Of a stretch of DNA of 64,000 nucleotides, positions 1 to 11,375 are shown piece after piece. A model generated the notes under the pieces. That model ran no database searches. It was not told the DNA's origin and worked only from the letters and a program-made list of their open reading frames with translations. Origin of the DNA: Synaphobranchus kaupii. Lineage: Eukaryota; Chordata; Actinopteri; Anguilliformes; Synaphobranchidae. The translations under genes were made by a program, and so were the position numbers. The stretch's first letter is position 1. Every line of letters starts with the position of its first letter. The stretch lies in contig CM056377.1 in NCBI GenBank assembly GCA_029718625.1, forward strand, positions 108,881,266-108,945,265, written 5' to 3'.

Positions 1-1360
1 GAAATATTCTGTCTGGTTCAATTAAGAATTCAAAATTATTATACAGTTAATTACTTAATAGTCCATCACTAACTGTTATCGAAAAGTCCAGGACAGTGAT
101 GGACTTAAATGAGTGGCTACAATGAAACGGAGGTGTGAAATCCGGGTTCAGGAAGTAAAAGTCCTCCCCAGTATTTTGTTCCAATCACCTGTATTAGCCA
201 ATTTACACAATTCTTCAGCCGGGAATTAGAGCCAATTAGTGAAATCAGCTGGCTGAGGTCATGGGTGGAAGAAACGCATAGCAGGACTTTTACTTTCTGA
301 CCCCTGGATTTTACATCTCTGTAATGAAATGGAGCAAGAGCATGGTACAACTGGAATTGGTTTTAATCAAGTGATTTAAACCAATACAAATACTTATTCA
401 CATAATCTTTTGAAAGACAGCTGTTGTCGAACAACTGTCTGAATAAACTCAGTTTATTCATACAACAGCCCCGCTGGCTCACTGACTTGGATTGAAGAAC
501 TGTGATTATCTTTAGTTTTTCTGCCGTTTTAATCATTAATTTGTGGGCGTTAATGAACAGCAGCAAAACCAAACCTACTGTGAAAAACACGAGTTCTCTC
601 ACTGATTGAAATGTTAATAGCATTTTGTTGTAATTAGTTGTCTGTAGTTTTTTGGGGACAGACAAAAAACTGTTTTTATTCATATAGCCTATTACAGGCT
701 ATAACAAGGCTATACTCGCAGAGCATTTTTTACGTTATTTACTTCAATAATCTTTATTCCATCTGTGATTATCACTGGTATTTTTAGCAATGGCTGAATT
801 GCAGTGTAGGCGACATACTACTTATGTTTAAATGGACTATTGTGTATTAAGCTGTACGCTTTGATTACACTTTGATCATTAAGAAAGTAACTCGATATAG
901 AATTTGGAACTTGGTTCAATTTGTTCCAAAATAATTATCCACTGAATCATGGCAGCCATAAAACCAGCAGCTTTCAGCGAAAATAGGCCAACTAAGTGGA
1001 TGGGGTACCAGTCCTTAAGTGGATGGGGTCTCTATCTTAAACTGAAACGGTTTATTTTCCGAAAAAGCCTGGCAATATAATGAATATACTTGTTCAGGTC
1101 GCACATATCTCCTAAGTTAAAATTGAAAAGCGTAATACCCCCTAAAGATGCCATTGCAACGTGGGTCGCTTCAAAACTTAGCCTAGGCTACCTATCTGTC
1201 CATTTGTATTTGCTTCTCATTTTTCAAGTTAAAATAATATTGTTTTTATGTGTTTTTTCTTTTTATTCATGTACATGCATATTTATTTAGTATTCATAAA
1301 TGTGTAGGCTAGATTATTACCGCGGTTGCTTTGTTTGCTCTGAATTATTCATGATGATCC
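1..1360. other. Intergenic DNA upstream of gpr88
   Basis: AT-rich sequence with scattered short ORFs on both strands. None resembles a known protein or has coding-like composition. No repeat or RNA gene was recognised here. Confidence 0.5.
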
Positions 1361-1363
1361 GAC

Positions 1364-1370
1364 TATATAG
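1364..1370 (+). promoter_or_regulatory. gpr88: Candidate TATA box of gpr88
   Basis: TATATAG lies about 260 bases before the gpr88 ATG, followed by a GC-richer leader. A possible donor (ACG|GTAATG near 1485) and a possible acceptor (CACAG near 1600) would give a non-coding first exon, as in mammalian GPR88. Both the box and the 5'UTR intron are inferred from motifs only. Confidence 0.3.
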
Positions 1371-1625
1371 TAGCGCTGGATAGGTAAAATCTTACTCTGA
1401 CTGGAGGCGTCGACGAGCACAACGCCTTTGCAGAGAGGCGTCCCTCCTCACGACCGCAAGAGCATCTTCAACATACAGAGTTACGGTAATGTGTCTGGAT
1501 TATTTGCGTCTCTGGTTACAACGGAACCAGATTGATTTGGGTATTTATTAGCTTTTTCATATAATGTCATGTTTAACTAAACCTCAGATTAATCTACACA
1601 GCTACTATAGGATATATCCTCAAGA

Positions 1626-2663
1626 ATGTGGAACGATTCCAAGCCACTGACTGGATGCGAGATGGGACACGGCATTAACATCTCCCTCACTACAATCTAC
1701 ACAGTAATGTGTTTGTTCGGGACAACGTTAAACGTTCTGGTGATTTACCTGGTCTTGTCTTTTAAAAAACTCAGAACTTGCAGCAACGCATTCATCGTGA
1801 ACGGCTGCGTTGCTGATCTCTTGGTGTGCGCGTTTTGGATGCCTCACGAGGCTGTGTTTATATCTACTGGAACTCCTTTCACGGTCGGGTACCATGCTTT
1901 TACAGAAGCTGTTCTGTTTCTTGGAATCACCGTCTCTCTTCTCTCCCACTCCCTCGTTGCAGTGAACAGATACGTCTTAATTACAAAGGTTCCTGCGACA
2001 TACATGTCGTTGTATCAAAAAAGACACACAGAGTTGATGATCTGTGCTTCGTGGCTTATATCTCTTGGATGTCTGCTGCCATGGCTCTCATCCTCTCTTT
2101 ACCCAGAAGAAAGATGCTTAGATCTACAGGTTGCAACATCCTCCACAAGAAGCTCTGTGCTGTCAAACCCTTTTGCGGCTGGTACTTTAGCACTCACCAT
2201 TTTTGTTCACACTATGGTTGTCTTATATTGCTATTTCAAAATATTTCGCAGAGTGCAGATCAGCGTGAAGAGAGTTAGCATATTAAATTTTCAAATTGTG
2301 AACAATCTCCCCTACTCCTTTCCAAGGAAGGACAAGCGCCTTGGGTTTTACGTATTGGCTGTGTGTTGCATCTTTTTGCTCACAACCGAACCGCTCTTCT
2401 GGGTTTTATTTGTGGGTCTTTTATTAACATTGCCCATGGCAGTTCGGACAGCTACATGGATGGTCTTCTGCACCATCTTCGTATTGAATCCGTTTGTCTA
2501 CACTTGGAAGAACGAAGAATTTAGGAAGTCTTTCAGATCGGTTGTAAGAGGGGAGTTATGGAGAGGATCGACGGTTGGTGTCGAGCCCGTAATGATCAAC
2601 ACAATCTCTCACCTCTTACCGAGACAAAACAGCAGAAGAGCATTCCTTGGCGAAGTGAGCTGA
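1626..2663 (+). CDS. gpr88: Orphan class A GPCR GPR88, single coding exon
   Basis: The 345-residue protein has seven hydrophobic segments (about 22-44, 55-78, 96-118, 136-157, 182-204, 238-262 and 272-293). Family landmarks are visible: N36 in TM1, D64 in TM2, NRY at 114-116 in place of DRY, W143 in TM4 and NPFVY at 288-292. Blocks that I recognise from mammalian GPR88 are SNAFIVNGC, VSLLSH, NRY.LIT, SVKRVSILNF in loop 3 and the TWKNEEFRKS helix 8. TM6 has TEP in place of the usual CWxP, in line with the unusual TM6 of GPR88. The third loop is short and lacks the long Ala/Pro/Gly-rich insert of the mammalian protein. In mammals the receptor is orphan, Gi-coupled and enriched in striatal neurons. 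The ATG is the first in frame and precedes a normal short N-terminus. The coding region is intact. A second teleost gpr88 paralogue cannot be excluded as the exact identity. Confidence 0.93.
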   Translation: MWNDSKPLTGCEMGHGINISLTTIYTVMCLFGTTLNVLVIYLVLSFKKLRTCSNAFIVNGCVADLLVCAFWMPHEAVFISTGTPFTVGYHAFTEAVLFLGITVSLLSHSLVAVNRYVLITKVPATYMSLYQKRHTELMICASWLISLGCLLPWLSSSLYPEERCLDLQVATSSTRSSVLSNPFAAGTLALTIFVHTMVVLYCYFKIFRRVQISVKRVSILNFQIVNNLPYSFPRKDKRLGFYVLAVCCIFLLTTEPLFWVLFVGLLLTLPMAVRTATWMVFCTIFVLNPFVYTWKNEEFRKSFRSVVRGELWRGSTVGVEPVMINTISHLLPRQNSRRAFLGEVS

Positions 2664-2721
2664 ATTGTAACTATATATCTCATCTGTCAAATTATTGTAA
2701 CAGCAGGCTACACCAGGCTTA

Positions 2722-2843
2722 AATAAACTGTAGCCTAAAACCTGAATTCGTTGATACAAGCTATAGCCTACGTTAATAATAATAAAAAACGAATGCTTAT
2801 TAATTCGTTTTAACTGAAAACCAGATGTTCAAGGGAAAATAAA
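2722..2843 (+). terminator. gpr88: Polyadenylation signals after gpr88
   Basis: AATAAA hexamers occur at 2722, 2781 and 2838, starting about 60 bases after the stop codon. Any of them could end the transcript, and the spacing implies a short 3'UTR. Confidence 0.45.
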
Positions 2844-2849
2844 AGTTTT

Positions 2850-3577
2850 TAAGTTATAACGCATAGCCTGTTTGTTTGCTACACATTGCGGTTGCACAAT
2901 TGTTTTGTGGCAAGCTCAGTGGTAAAATGAATTGTTAATGCATGTGAGACCAGGGAGTTTTTTTTATATACAATTTTCACAATACCCCAAAACCTATTTA
3001 CAGTAGACCAGCAAAATTGTTATTTTATATACTTATGTGTCTCTGCTGCTGAATGATTAGTATTTCCATAAACAATGAACTGGTTACAAGACCATTAGGC
3101 TACTCAATTGTTACAACCTACTCCAACAGTTGTAACATGTGTAACATATAATGTATAAATCAATCAAATTCTCAGAACGTAATTTTTTGATCAAGTATAA
3201 ATTGTGACTGCATTTTTTATTTTACATTTCATTTATATGTTTATATTTGCCTTTTCACAATACACAACAACTTACAGCTTGACAATGCATGGATGCCTTT
3301 TTGAGTCGTTGAGAAAATGTCGGATTAGTGCATTTTTCTGATTTCATGCGTAACATTCTATAAATAAAACAGTGTTATTATTATTTATTGCAGAACAATT
3401 CAAATATCATCAGGCATTGCTAACAAGTATTTTCTTTTTAAATCCCCCACCCCCCATCCCCAACCCAGACTGCCTGTATAAAAAAAACAAGATAACATAA
3501 TTTGAGATGACATGGGATTGATCTAAAACAATGGTGACATGGTATAGACTTGGGCATAAAAAGGAATTATCACATAT
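2850..3577. other. Intergenic, nothing recognised
   Basis: AT-rich sequence without a convincing ORF, repeat or RNA gene. Confidence 0.4.
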
Positions 3578-3955
3578 TGTGGTGCCAGGAAGGGAATTGG
3601 GGTGCTGCCCTCTGGTGGACAGCACCGGCGCCACGCACAGGCAGGGGGACAGCTGAGGCTGATATCCATCAGCCCAGCTGTATGGTATTGACTCAATCAA
3701 AGGGCCTCATTCTCAGGAGGACTGTTTGTCAGACTTTTTGTGGAAGGTTTTGCTGGGTGCCTGGAGGCCCGTTTATGTATATGGACCCTTTTTTCTTTTG
3801 TGTGGAGTTTTGTTTGCCAGATTGGCATTGTTTTATAAAGGATTTATCTTGTTTTGGGTTTTGTTTGAATAAAAGGCTGTAAGCTGACATTTCTTTTGTG
3901 TTGTATCTGTCTGTTCACCATGAGATGCAGCAGCCCTCCCCAGCCCTGCATCACA
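3578..3955 (+). mobile_element. Candidate solo LTR
   Basis: The 378-bp block starts TGTGGTG and ends ATCACA, so it has TG...CA ends, and it is flanked by ATAT on both sides. Inside it a TATA-like TTATAAAGG (about 3832) is followed within 40 bases by AATAAAAG (about 3869), the order expected of U3-R-U5. No internal retroviral or retrotransposon coding sequence adjoins it. It could also be a MITE, because the two ends are imperfect inverted copies. Confidence 0.4.
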
Positions 3956-4631
3956 ATATATAAAACAAATATGATAATTTAGTGAAAGTAATACCATGGC
4001 ATATTGTGTGGTATATAATGAGGGGCGTCAAGGAACCAAGGCATTTCTGTACAAATTAATTATTTAATTTATCTATATTTTAAGAGAGACATCGAGTACT
4101 TGGCTCGTGGATGGTTGTAACAAGGCATTCTAACCGTCCCTGTAGCTGCAACCATGCTGTAATGGTCATTAGTTACATCCGTCCCTGGTCACCCCCTAAT
4201 AAATTGAGTAGCCTAAGGGTTTACTTGCCATTATAACATGGAGGAATAAACATCATCTTTACAAAGAAGAGCAGAAAAGGAAACCCTGGAGGAGAAACAG
4301 ATTACACACCCGTAAAAAATTATCTTGAAAACTACTTATTGTTTAGCCTAGTGCTTTAATGTAAAATTAGATCATTAATAAGTAAAGTTATTATATGATA
4401 AATATCATACAAACATATTATTTATAGCTCTTCAATGTTTTTATTTTATTTTTGGTTTGGTGACACCAGCAAGAAAATCTTGTATGTTATCCACTTTCAT
4501 TCCTTGACCTGTCACTTTTTTTGCGGTTTATTTTGCATCAATATGTAGCCTAGGCTAATATCTATTAAGGCTAATAACTAGGCTTCTTCCTACCTAAGTA
4601 GCTGTGTATATACAAGTACAGTAGGCCTATC

Positions 4632-4700
4632 AACCAAAGCATGGCAGTATTGGAGGACGCACTGCGTTGACAAGCCCCAGAATACTGCCGTGCTTTGGTT
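4632..4700. ncRNA. miRNA-precursor-like hairpin
   Basis: The 20-base arms at 4632-4651 and 4681-4700 pair completely, with one G-U, around a 29-base loop. The roughly 69-nt size suits a pre-miRNA. The 3' arm begins AATACTGCC, which includes the seed of the miR-200b group, but the rest does not match that family. It may equally be the footprint of a small palindromic transposon. Confidence 0.25.
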
Positions 4701-4989
4701 AAGACTTTGCGCGTCAGCTATACACAGTTGGCGTACTTCAGTAGAAAATGTGCACAACAAGTCCTGTGGATGTTAGTGATTAACTGCGTCAATTTGTACA
4801 GAGACGTTGTGTTGATTTTTTCTAATGTAAATTTTTGGCGCTTTGACCACCACAAACTTTGGACCTGTTGAGGTTCTTTATATCAGGGTGATGTCAAGAT
4901 GAGTTGCAGTGGATATTTTGGTCTAATCTCAATGTCCGCCCTCTCACACCCTCACAGACTTTGTGGCACGTTCCCGATAAATCCGCGAG

Positions 4990-5325
4990 ATCTCAGGGCG
5001 GACATTGACATTGGATCTTTGGCTGCAAAACTAGTTCTTAGCAAAACTACCTGGATGAATAGATAGCACTCCTGGTATGTAGAAACATATCAAAATGTAA
5101 TTTCTGGATGAACTACCCCTTTAAGGCATTGAGAACAAGGTGTGTGGATTATTTGACTAATCAAAGACTTATGAAACACTCGTGCCTAAATACACCGAAA
5201 ACAAGGAGGCACTATACGTCCCTCTAGGGCTGGATTCTGACTGCTGTGATTAGGGGAAGCCTAAAAACAATTTGAAAGTTTTGTTTGGATTTCTAACACA
5301 AATTCTCCTGCATTTATTTCTTTCA
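4990..5325. repeat. Dispersed composite repeat, copy 1
   Basis: It combines the GAACTACCCCTTTAA end of one repeat with an internal stretch shared with the hAT-type MITE at 46771-46974 (the GCATTGAGAACAAGGTG block). Related copies lie at 6780-6945 and 9656-9797. Confidence 0.6.
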
Positions 5326-6241
5326 TGTTCTAAATAATGTTTTATTGTTTTGTTAATTTGTTGCTTCTCCTTCGAAGTAATGGAGACAAGTAAGCATTCC
5401 ATCAGATGGAAGTGTAGTCAGTGTTAACCAAAGTAGCCTACTTTGTCAATTCATCTGAAATTTCAATGACTGCAATTTTCAAATGCACAGGGATGAAATG
5501 GATAAAACATGCAGGGAAGGATGCTGATGGAAGGACTACCATGAACAGTAAGCTTACCCACTGTTATGAAAAAAAATGTAGAATCAAATGATATTTCACA
5601 GACTTATTTACCTTTGACGTAATCAGTCAATGGCTCGATCACTGATTTATATGGCCAAACACTCAGTGGTTTTTGATGTTCTCTGATGCACCTGGAGTAA
5701 AAACTGGTATATGTTGTCCTATGATAGAGGCTGAGCAGGTTCACATTATCTGCGACTGTGATTGGAGACATTCGGTGTAAAAGGCTGGGTCAGTCCTGAC
5801 CAAGCAGCCTGCACCAATAGAACAGCGGCAGGTTTTATCCACCATCACAATCAAGGACCGATGATTATACAATGAAGGTGTCGGTTCATTTTTTTTATGG
5901 TCTCTGGTTCAAACCATGGGGCAGAAGCAAGAAGCATCTCTGGAAGTGCAATGTGAGTTTTTGCTTTCAAATTAAGCAAACGTTACTGTGCATGTGAGTT
6001 TAAAGTATAAAAATAAAGTTTGGAATTTATCAAATACACTTGTCTCTTTATTTGTAGCCTACTTCTCACCAATTTGTAGTGTGTGAAGGGCAGTACTGTT
6101 ACGCAATAATTGTGGTTGACTTGGGGTTGCGATGAGTTTGTCTCTCCCATAACCTGCAGGGATTTAAGTTGGTTAAATTGCAAATCATTAAATTGCAAGT
6201 CTCATTATGAAATGAAAAGGGGAGTTCGGAAATAGAAATGC

Positions 6242-6295
6242 CATTCAGAAATAAGTCATTCAGAAATAAGTCATTCAGAAATAAGTCATTCAGAA
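6242..6295. repeat. 15-bp tandem repeat, about 3.5 copies
   Basis: The unit CATTCAGAAATAAGT is repeated head to tail without change for three copies and then decays. It is too short to have coding meaning. Confidence 0.8.
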
Positions 6296-6779
6296 GTGTC
6301 ATTATGAAATGAAAAAGCCATTCAGAAATACCACGTTATTTTATTATATTATATATTTATTTATTTTATTATTTATAAATAAATTTATATAATTCCATAT
6401 TTATTTAGCCTAATTATGTCATTTTGGCACGTTTAGTCCTCCACGCATTTAGGCAATCGAATGGCACAGCAAGTGACCTTATATACAATTTGAATGGCTA
6501 ATTCTGATGTTTATGAAAACAATGAGGAGAGTGAAAGGAAGGAAAGTAAACATTGATATGAGGGTAAAAGACAGCCTTGTGCAGCAGCTGGATGTCATTC
6601 AAGATTTAGCAGATGTGTTCTTAAATGCAAATAATCCACTGTAAAAAGTGGATAATCCCAAATTCTGACCATATTTAAACAAACGTGATAAATGGTGGGG
6701 TAGTAATTCCATCATATAGACAGCTTTGACAGATGTATGAGCTGCAGACTGCTGCGTCACATAAAATCGAAATATGAGG

Positions 6780-6945
6780 GCAGACATTGAGATTGGGCCT
6801 TTGGCTACAAAACTAGTGAGTTTTCAGCAAAGCTACCTGGATGGATAGATAGCACTCCTGGTATGTAGAAACATATCAAAATGTAATGTTTGGGTGAACT
6901 GCCCCTTTAAGGCATTGAGAACAAGGTGTGTGGATTATTTAACCC
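6780..6945. repeat. Dispersed composite repeat, copy 2
   Basis: It has the same sequence and the same internal junction as 4990-5160: GCCCCTTTAAGGCATTGAG joins the two parts. The shared junction shows that the composite moved as one unit. Confidence 0.6.
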
Positions 6946-7690
6946 TATTTACTTTGGCCTATTTTATACAATTTTCGCCTAGTTTTTACTAGTGTCAATT
7001 AAGTGCCAATATCTCAAAAACGATTCACTGCACATCCATGGTTGAAAGTTTCAATGAAAGAAGAGGCTTGTACCATTCAGAAATTTGCATCAGAATAAAT
7101 TTATGTAAAAATGGTCACATACAGTTTATACATAATTCACATAAAAAAACAAAAAAAAGTACAAAACGCCTTGTGTTTTTACAGTTTAGCACTGAATATT
7201 TCAACTTCAAAGTACTGGAGCAAGCCAGACTTCCTTACACTAGTGCACTGATATGTTGTCCACTTGGGTTTAGAATTTGGTAAAGATATCTACAGGCTTT
7301 CCTTATGCATTGGTATTTTTACCAAAACGGGGCCCGAGTGTCCCAAAACGTTTCCAAACGTCGCCAAATATAAAACATGTGCATATCTTTCTGTCTAGGC
7401 ATGTCAATCATCAGAAAACTTTATTTTTCTTTTAAAACATTTTTTGTAATACAGAATGTGAAGAAAATTAACCTACACATGTTTTGTGTTTATGTGTATG
7501 AGGGTATTCTCTTACAAAGTGTGCCCAAAAGTGCCCAAATACCTCTCCGAAAAGGATTACTTACCCTAATGTTATCCAACCAATCTGCTTTACATTTAAA
7601 ATGGCACTGTACTTCAAAGTTAGATTTACCAGAGCCCCATAAGCCAGCAGAATAACAGGTTTATCTATAACAAGCCTTCAACTTGACTTT

Positions 7691-7939
7691 TTACAGCAAA
7701 AGTAATGAATTATACATCACTATTTGGCAAACCTGTCTGTTACCACCTCCTACGACAGAGGTGTTAGGTGGGGGAGGGGTGTCTTCACTGTCCTCCCTGA
7801 AAAAGACAGATTCAAGTACATTACTAAGTAGAATCACTAAAAAATGAGAACACAAATTATCTCAAAAAGACATATGGCAAGTATTACAATTAAGTGGAAA
7901 AAAATTTTTATTTTATAAAAAAAAAAAATATATATATAG

Positions 7940-7987
<48 letters not shown>

Positions 7988-8464
7988 TATATATACGTAT
8001 ATACATTAAAAAATCTTACATCCACAGTACGTCTGATATTAGCTCCAACATAATTAGCAATCGTAGCTAACTAGGATTTATGAATTCGTTTGTCAGCTTG
8101 CACGAACTAAATTACATTATTATAATACTGTAATGTCTTGACTGAACCGTGAAATAAAGTACTGAGAATGGATGTCGTTTCATGCGTAAATTCAACAACT
8201 AGCCCTTGTGTTGGTTGCTGCACAAAGAAACTGCGAATGAAAGCTAGAAAACAAACAAACAGCAGGCGCTCCTAACCAGCCTGTGACACCATAGAAACTA
8301 GCGAACTCCTGCGAGAATCCATTTATCACCAAACTAAAAATACTCTAGATAATAGCGCTCCATACTGTTGATGATTATGATGATGATAATAACAATAATA
8401 ATAATAATAATAATTTGTATTATATATTTTTTTAAAACACTTACATGTCCAGGCACGGGTCCAT
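7691..8464 (-). CDS. Possible two-exon small gene on the minus strand
   Basis: On the minus strand an ATG at 8464 opens MDPCLD and meets a strong donor (CAT|GTAAGTG) after base 8445. A strong acceptor (TCTTTTTCAG) precedes 7796, and the joined frame continues EDSEDTPPPPNTS to a stop at 7691, 41 codons in all. A second donor-like GACAG|GTTTG could instead lead to further exons. Upstream, at 8600-9000 on the plus strand, lies CpG-containing sequence that could be its promoter. I do not recognise the protein. It may be a 5' fragment of a longer gene, a lncRNA or a chance combination. Confidence 0.22.
7918..8005. repeat. TA/CA microsatellite
   Basis: Poly-A, (TA)n, (CA)n and (TA)n follow one another. 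The low-complexity tract lies inside the intron of the possible minus-strand gene. Confidence 0.9.
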
Positions 8465-9655
8465 GCCAGAGTCATTGCTCTGCCAGAACACAGACTTCTT
8501 CGCCTCTGGGACACTTCTTCACCTCCAAAACCTGAGCAACCGTGAAATAAGCGCTCTTCTTTCCACCGTTGATTGCCACGTTCGCGTATAAATGTATAAA
8601 ATAATCGTAAACTTTGAAGCAGCAAAGACATCACCAGCGCAATTGCACCAATACAGCTGCCCGTGTCTGCGTACAGAGAAAGACTGGTCTGTGACGTTTT
8701 TTCAGCTCACAAAAAAGCTACACATTGCTAAATACATCTGGATAGACTACAAACTTACTTGTAACAGCAATCCAGCCCATCCCTTACAGGATAAACTCAG
8801 TCAAAATGGCCACAGGCGTCATCTGATGCTGTCGACAGTCAGGAGCGCACAGCCGATTGCCCTATGGGTTGTCGTTACGCGTGGATACAGCGCCGTTCAC
8901 AGTCGCTTGAATATGACATGTTTTACTTCGTTTGAAAGGGCAGGAACCCCCGTAGAAGATAATCTACGTGTTTTACGTTAGATCATTCCTGTAGCAGTCT
9001 AGTAATGCTTTTACGCAACGGTAGTAACGTAGTACAAACGCAAAAGCGAAGGGTACGCACTGTGGAAATTGAGACTTTCCTGGATAATGGATAAATGGGT
9101 TACGAAAAAACGTTGAGGATTCTTCAGAAAAGGGTTATAACTGCATAACCAGGTATCGTATTTGGTTGCTTAAACATGTTTATCAAGAGAATTTGTAGAA
9201 AATAAAATGTATTTATACAAAACCGGAAGTATATCGGTTGTATGCATACTGAAGTGAGCACGGGAAAAAAAACACCTAATGTTTATTTATACAACTTTTC
9301 AATAATATACAATTGTTCCTGAATCGGATCTTGATTTTTTAGCGTGTTGAAATGGTACCAAGAGCTTTTGTGATACGCATTTTATTGCCTGTGATTGCGG
9401 CGAGGTGAAGGCTGTAAACAAATAAAAAAAGTGGGTTGGGCTATTAGCACCCTGCTGCTTTATGGCTCTGTAGTGTAACCTGAGAGCTGATAAGCATATA
9501 AACGAATGTGTTCGCAGGCTGTGACTGTTTTTAACAATTTTGCGTCGAAAGTTCCGTGTTTTATTAACGTTATAATTTAGAATTTAAGAGAAATATGAAC
9601 ACTATAAAAAATTGGACCGCATGCGTCTCACCACTAGGGGGCCAAAGCCAATACA

Positions 9656-9797
9656 ACACTAAATCCACTGAAAACAAGGAGGCACTACCCCTCTCTAGGT
9701 CTCGATTCTGACAGCTGTGATTAGGGGAAGCCTAAAACCAACTTGAAAGTTTTGTATGGATTTCTAGCGCAAATTCTGATGCATTTATTTTTTTACA
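9656..9797. repeat. Dispersed composite repeat, copy 3 (3' part)
   Basis: It is closely similar to 5186-5325, including the AACAAGGAGGCACTA and GATTAGGGGAAGCCTAAAA blocks, but lacks the 5' part of the other copies. Confidence 0.6.
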
Positions 9798-10136
9798 TAA
9801 AATCAAAATGAAAGAACTGATCAAAACAACTCACAGCATATCTGTGGTCATGGACGAATAGACCGATGGGACACATTCATGTTTCATATATCTTATTTGT
9901 TCTTCAAGGAAAATCCATCACAACTAATATGAAAGTTTTCCGTGCTGATACACTGTACCTTACTGCCATGGTTTCATAAGTTGCGGATTGCATCAAGAAA
10001 TTCTTAGAGGATTTTAAGATTTAAAATCTTCTTTTGATTTAAAACAAATGATGGCATTTTTGTCTGAATATGTACGCTATATGTTAAAAGCATCTAAAGA
10101 CATTCTTAAAAGCTTATATAGTGCATTTAACATATA

Positions 10137-11375
10137 GAGTTGAAGTCGGAAGTTTACATACTGTGAGGGATTTTACCTGCCCTGAGACACGGAGGATATT
10201 ATGGAGGTGTTTCCCCCCCGCGACAGACGGGGTTTCTCTAAGTGTCCACACGTGACACCACAAGGACGGAATATAATGCGTAGAGGGAAGGGAGAAAGAA
10301 GGAAGAGAACAGAAGACAGTCTCCCCCTCTCACACAGAGACTGAGAATAAGGGAAACGTAAAATGCCTCGCCGACAAAAGGACGAGGAACTCGTAGATTC
10401 GAGTATATAAACAAAATAACAAGCGACAGGTTTAAAGACTTCCAAAAGCGGAAGAGTAGCGAAAGGAAACGAAATAAGTGATAGTAACCCTAAAACGAGA
10501 ACTCATAGGCTTGAGTATAAGAAAAGAAAAAGGTATGAGAAAATAGCTGGGAAGGCAGAAACTCCCTAGCTCAGTATGTGATGAGCTAGACCGATGAGAG
10601 GAACTGACTAGAGCAGAGAATAAGGGAGAGAAATAGGAGAGAGAATTAGAGTAAGAAAGGGGAATGAAGATCAAAAGATCTACCCTAAACTTCTCATCTC
10701 TAAACGGGACTTCCTGCTTTCACTTATTTGCAGTAGATATGGATGAATAACTTTAAGTGTTTCTTCTCCTGACTTATTTTTGCATAGAGTTCAATAGGAA
10801 AATTTAACAGGAGAAACAATCCTAAGTGATCCATCCATATCTACTGTATATCTGGCAGGAGAGTGATGGTTTGAGGCTTGTTTGATACCTCAGACCCTTG
10901 ATGACTTACAGCCATTTTACCAATCATGTATTCCATACCGTTCAACATAATTTACAGCTAAATCTAGTCCCACCCCCCCCCCCCCCCCAATTCCCATAGA
11001 GATCCATTGAAATGCAGAGATGTTATAGTAGCGCTTGTAAGAGTACCAGAAAATAAGATATCAAGAGTCTTTTGATGTTGTTGGGTCACAGAAATCAGGA
11101 AGTCATGGCATGCAAAGGATCTGCGACCAAATATTAAAGATTTAAAGGCACAGTCAACTTAGTGTATGTAAGCTTTTGACACACTGGAATTGTGATATAG
11201 TGAATTAAAAGTGAAATAATCTGTCTGTAAACAATTGTTGGAAAAATTACTTGTGTCATGCACAAAGTTGATGTCCTAATTGACTTGCCAACATTATAGT
11301 TTGCTAACATGAAATCTGTGGAGTGGTTAAAAATGAGTTTAAGTGTAAGTGTATGTAAACTTCTGACTTCAACTG
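10137..11375. mobile_element. Non-autonomous Tc1 element A with hairpin module and nested insert
   Basis: Sleeping-Beauty-type ends (AGTTGAAGTCGGAAG on the left, CTTCTGACTTCAACTG on the right) follow a TA on each side. There is no transposase. Between about 10165 and 10700 sits unrelated purine-rich DNA that begins TGTGAGG and interrupts the left end. From about 10720 to 11100 lies the centre and one arm of the shared hairpin module, also seen at 30813, 31705, 32876, 36241 and 58450. A poly-C tract falls at 10972-10988. Confidence 0.75.

Noticed and set aside
8592..8981. 129-codon plus-strand frame
   Set aside because: No similarity that I recognise, and it covers the likely promoter side of the possible minus-strand gene.
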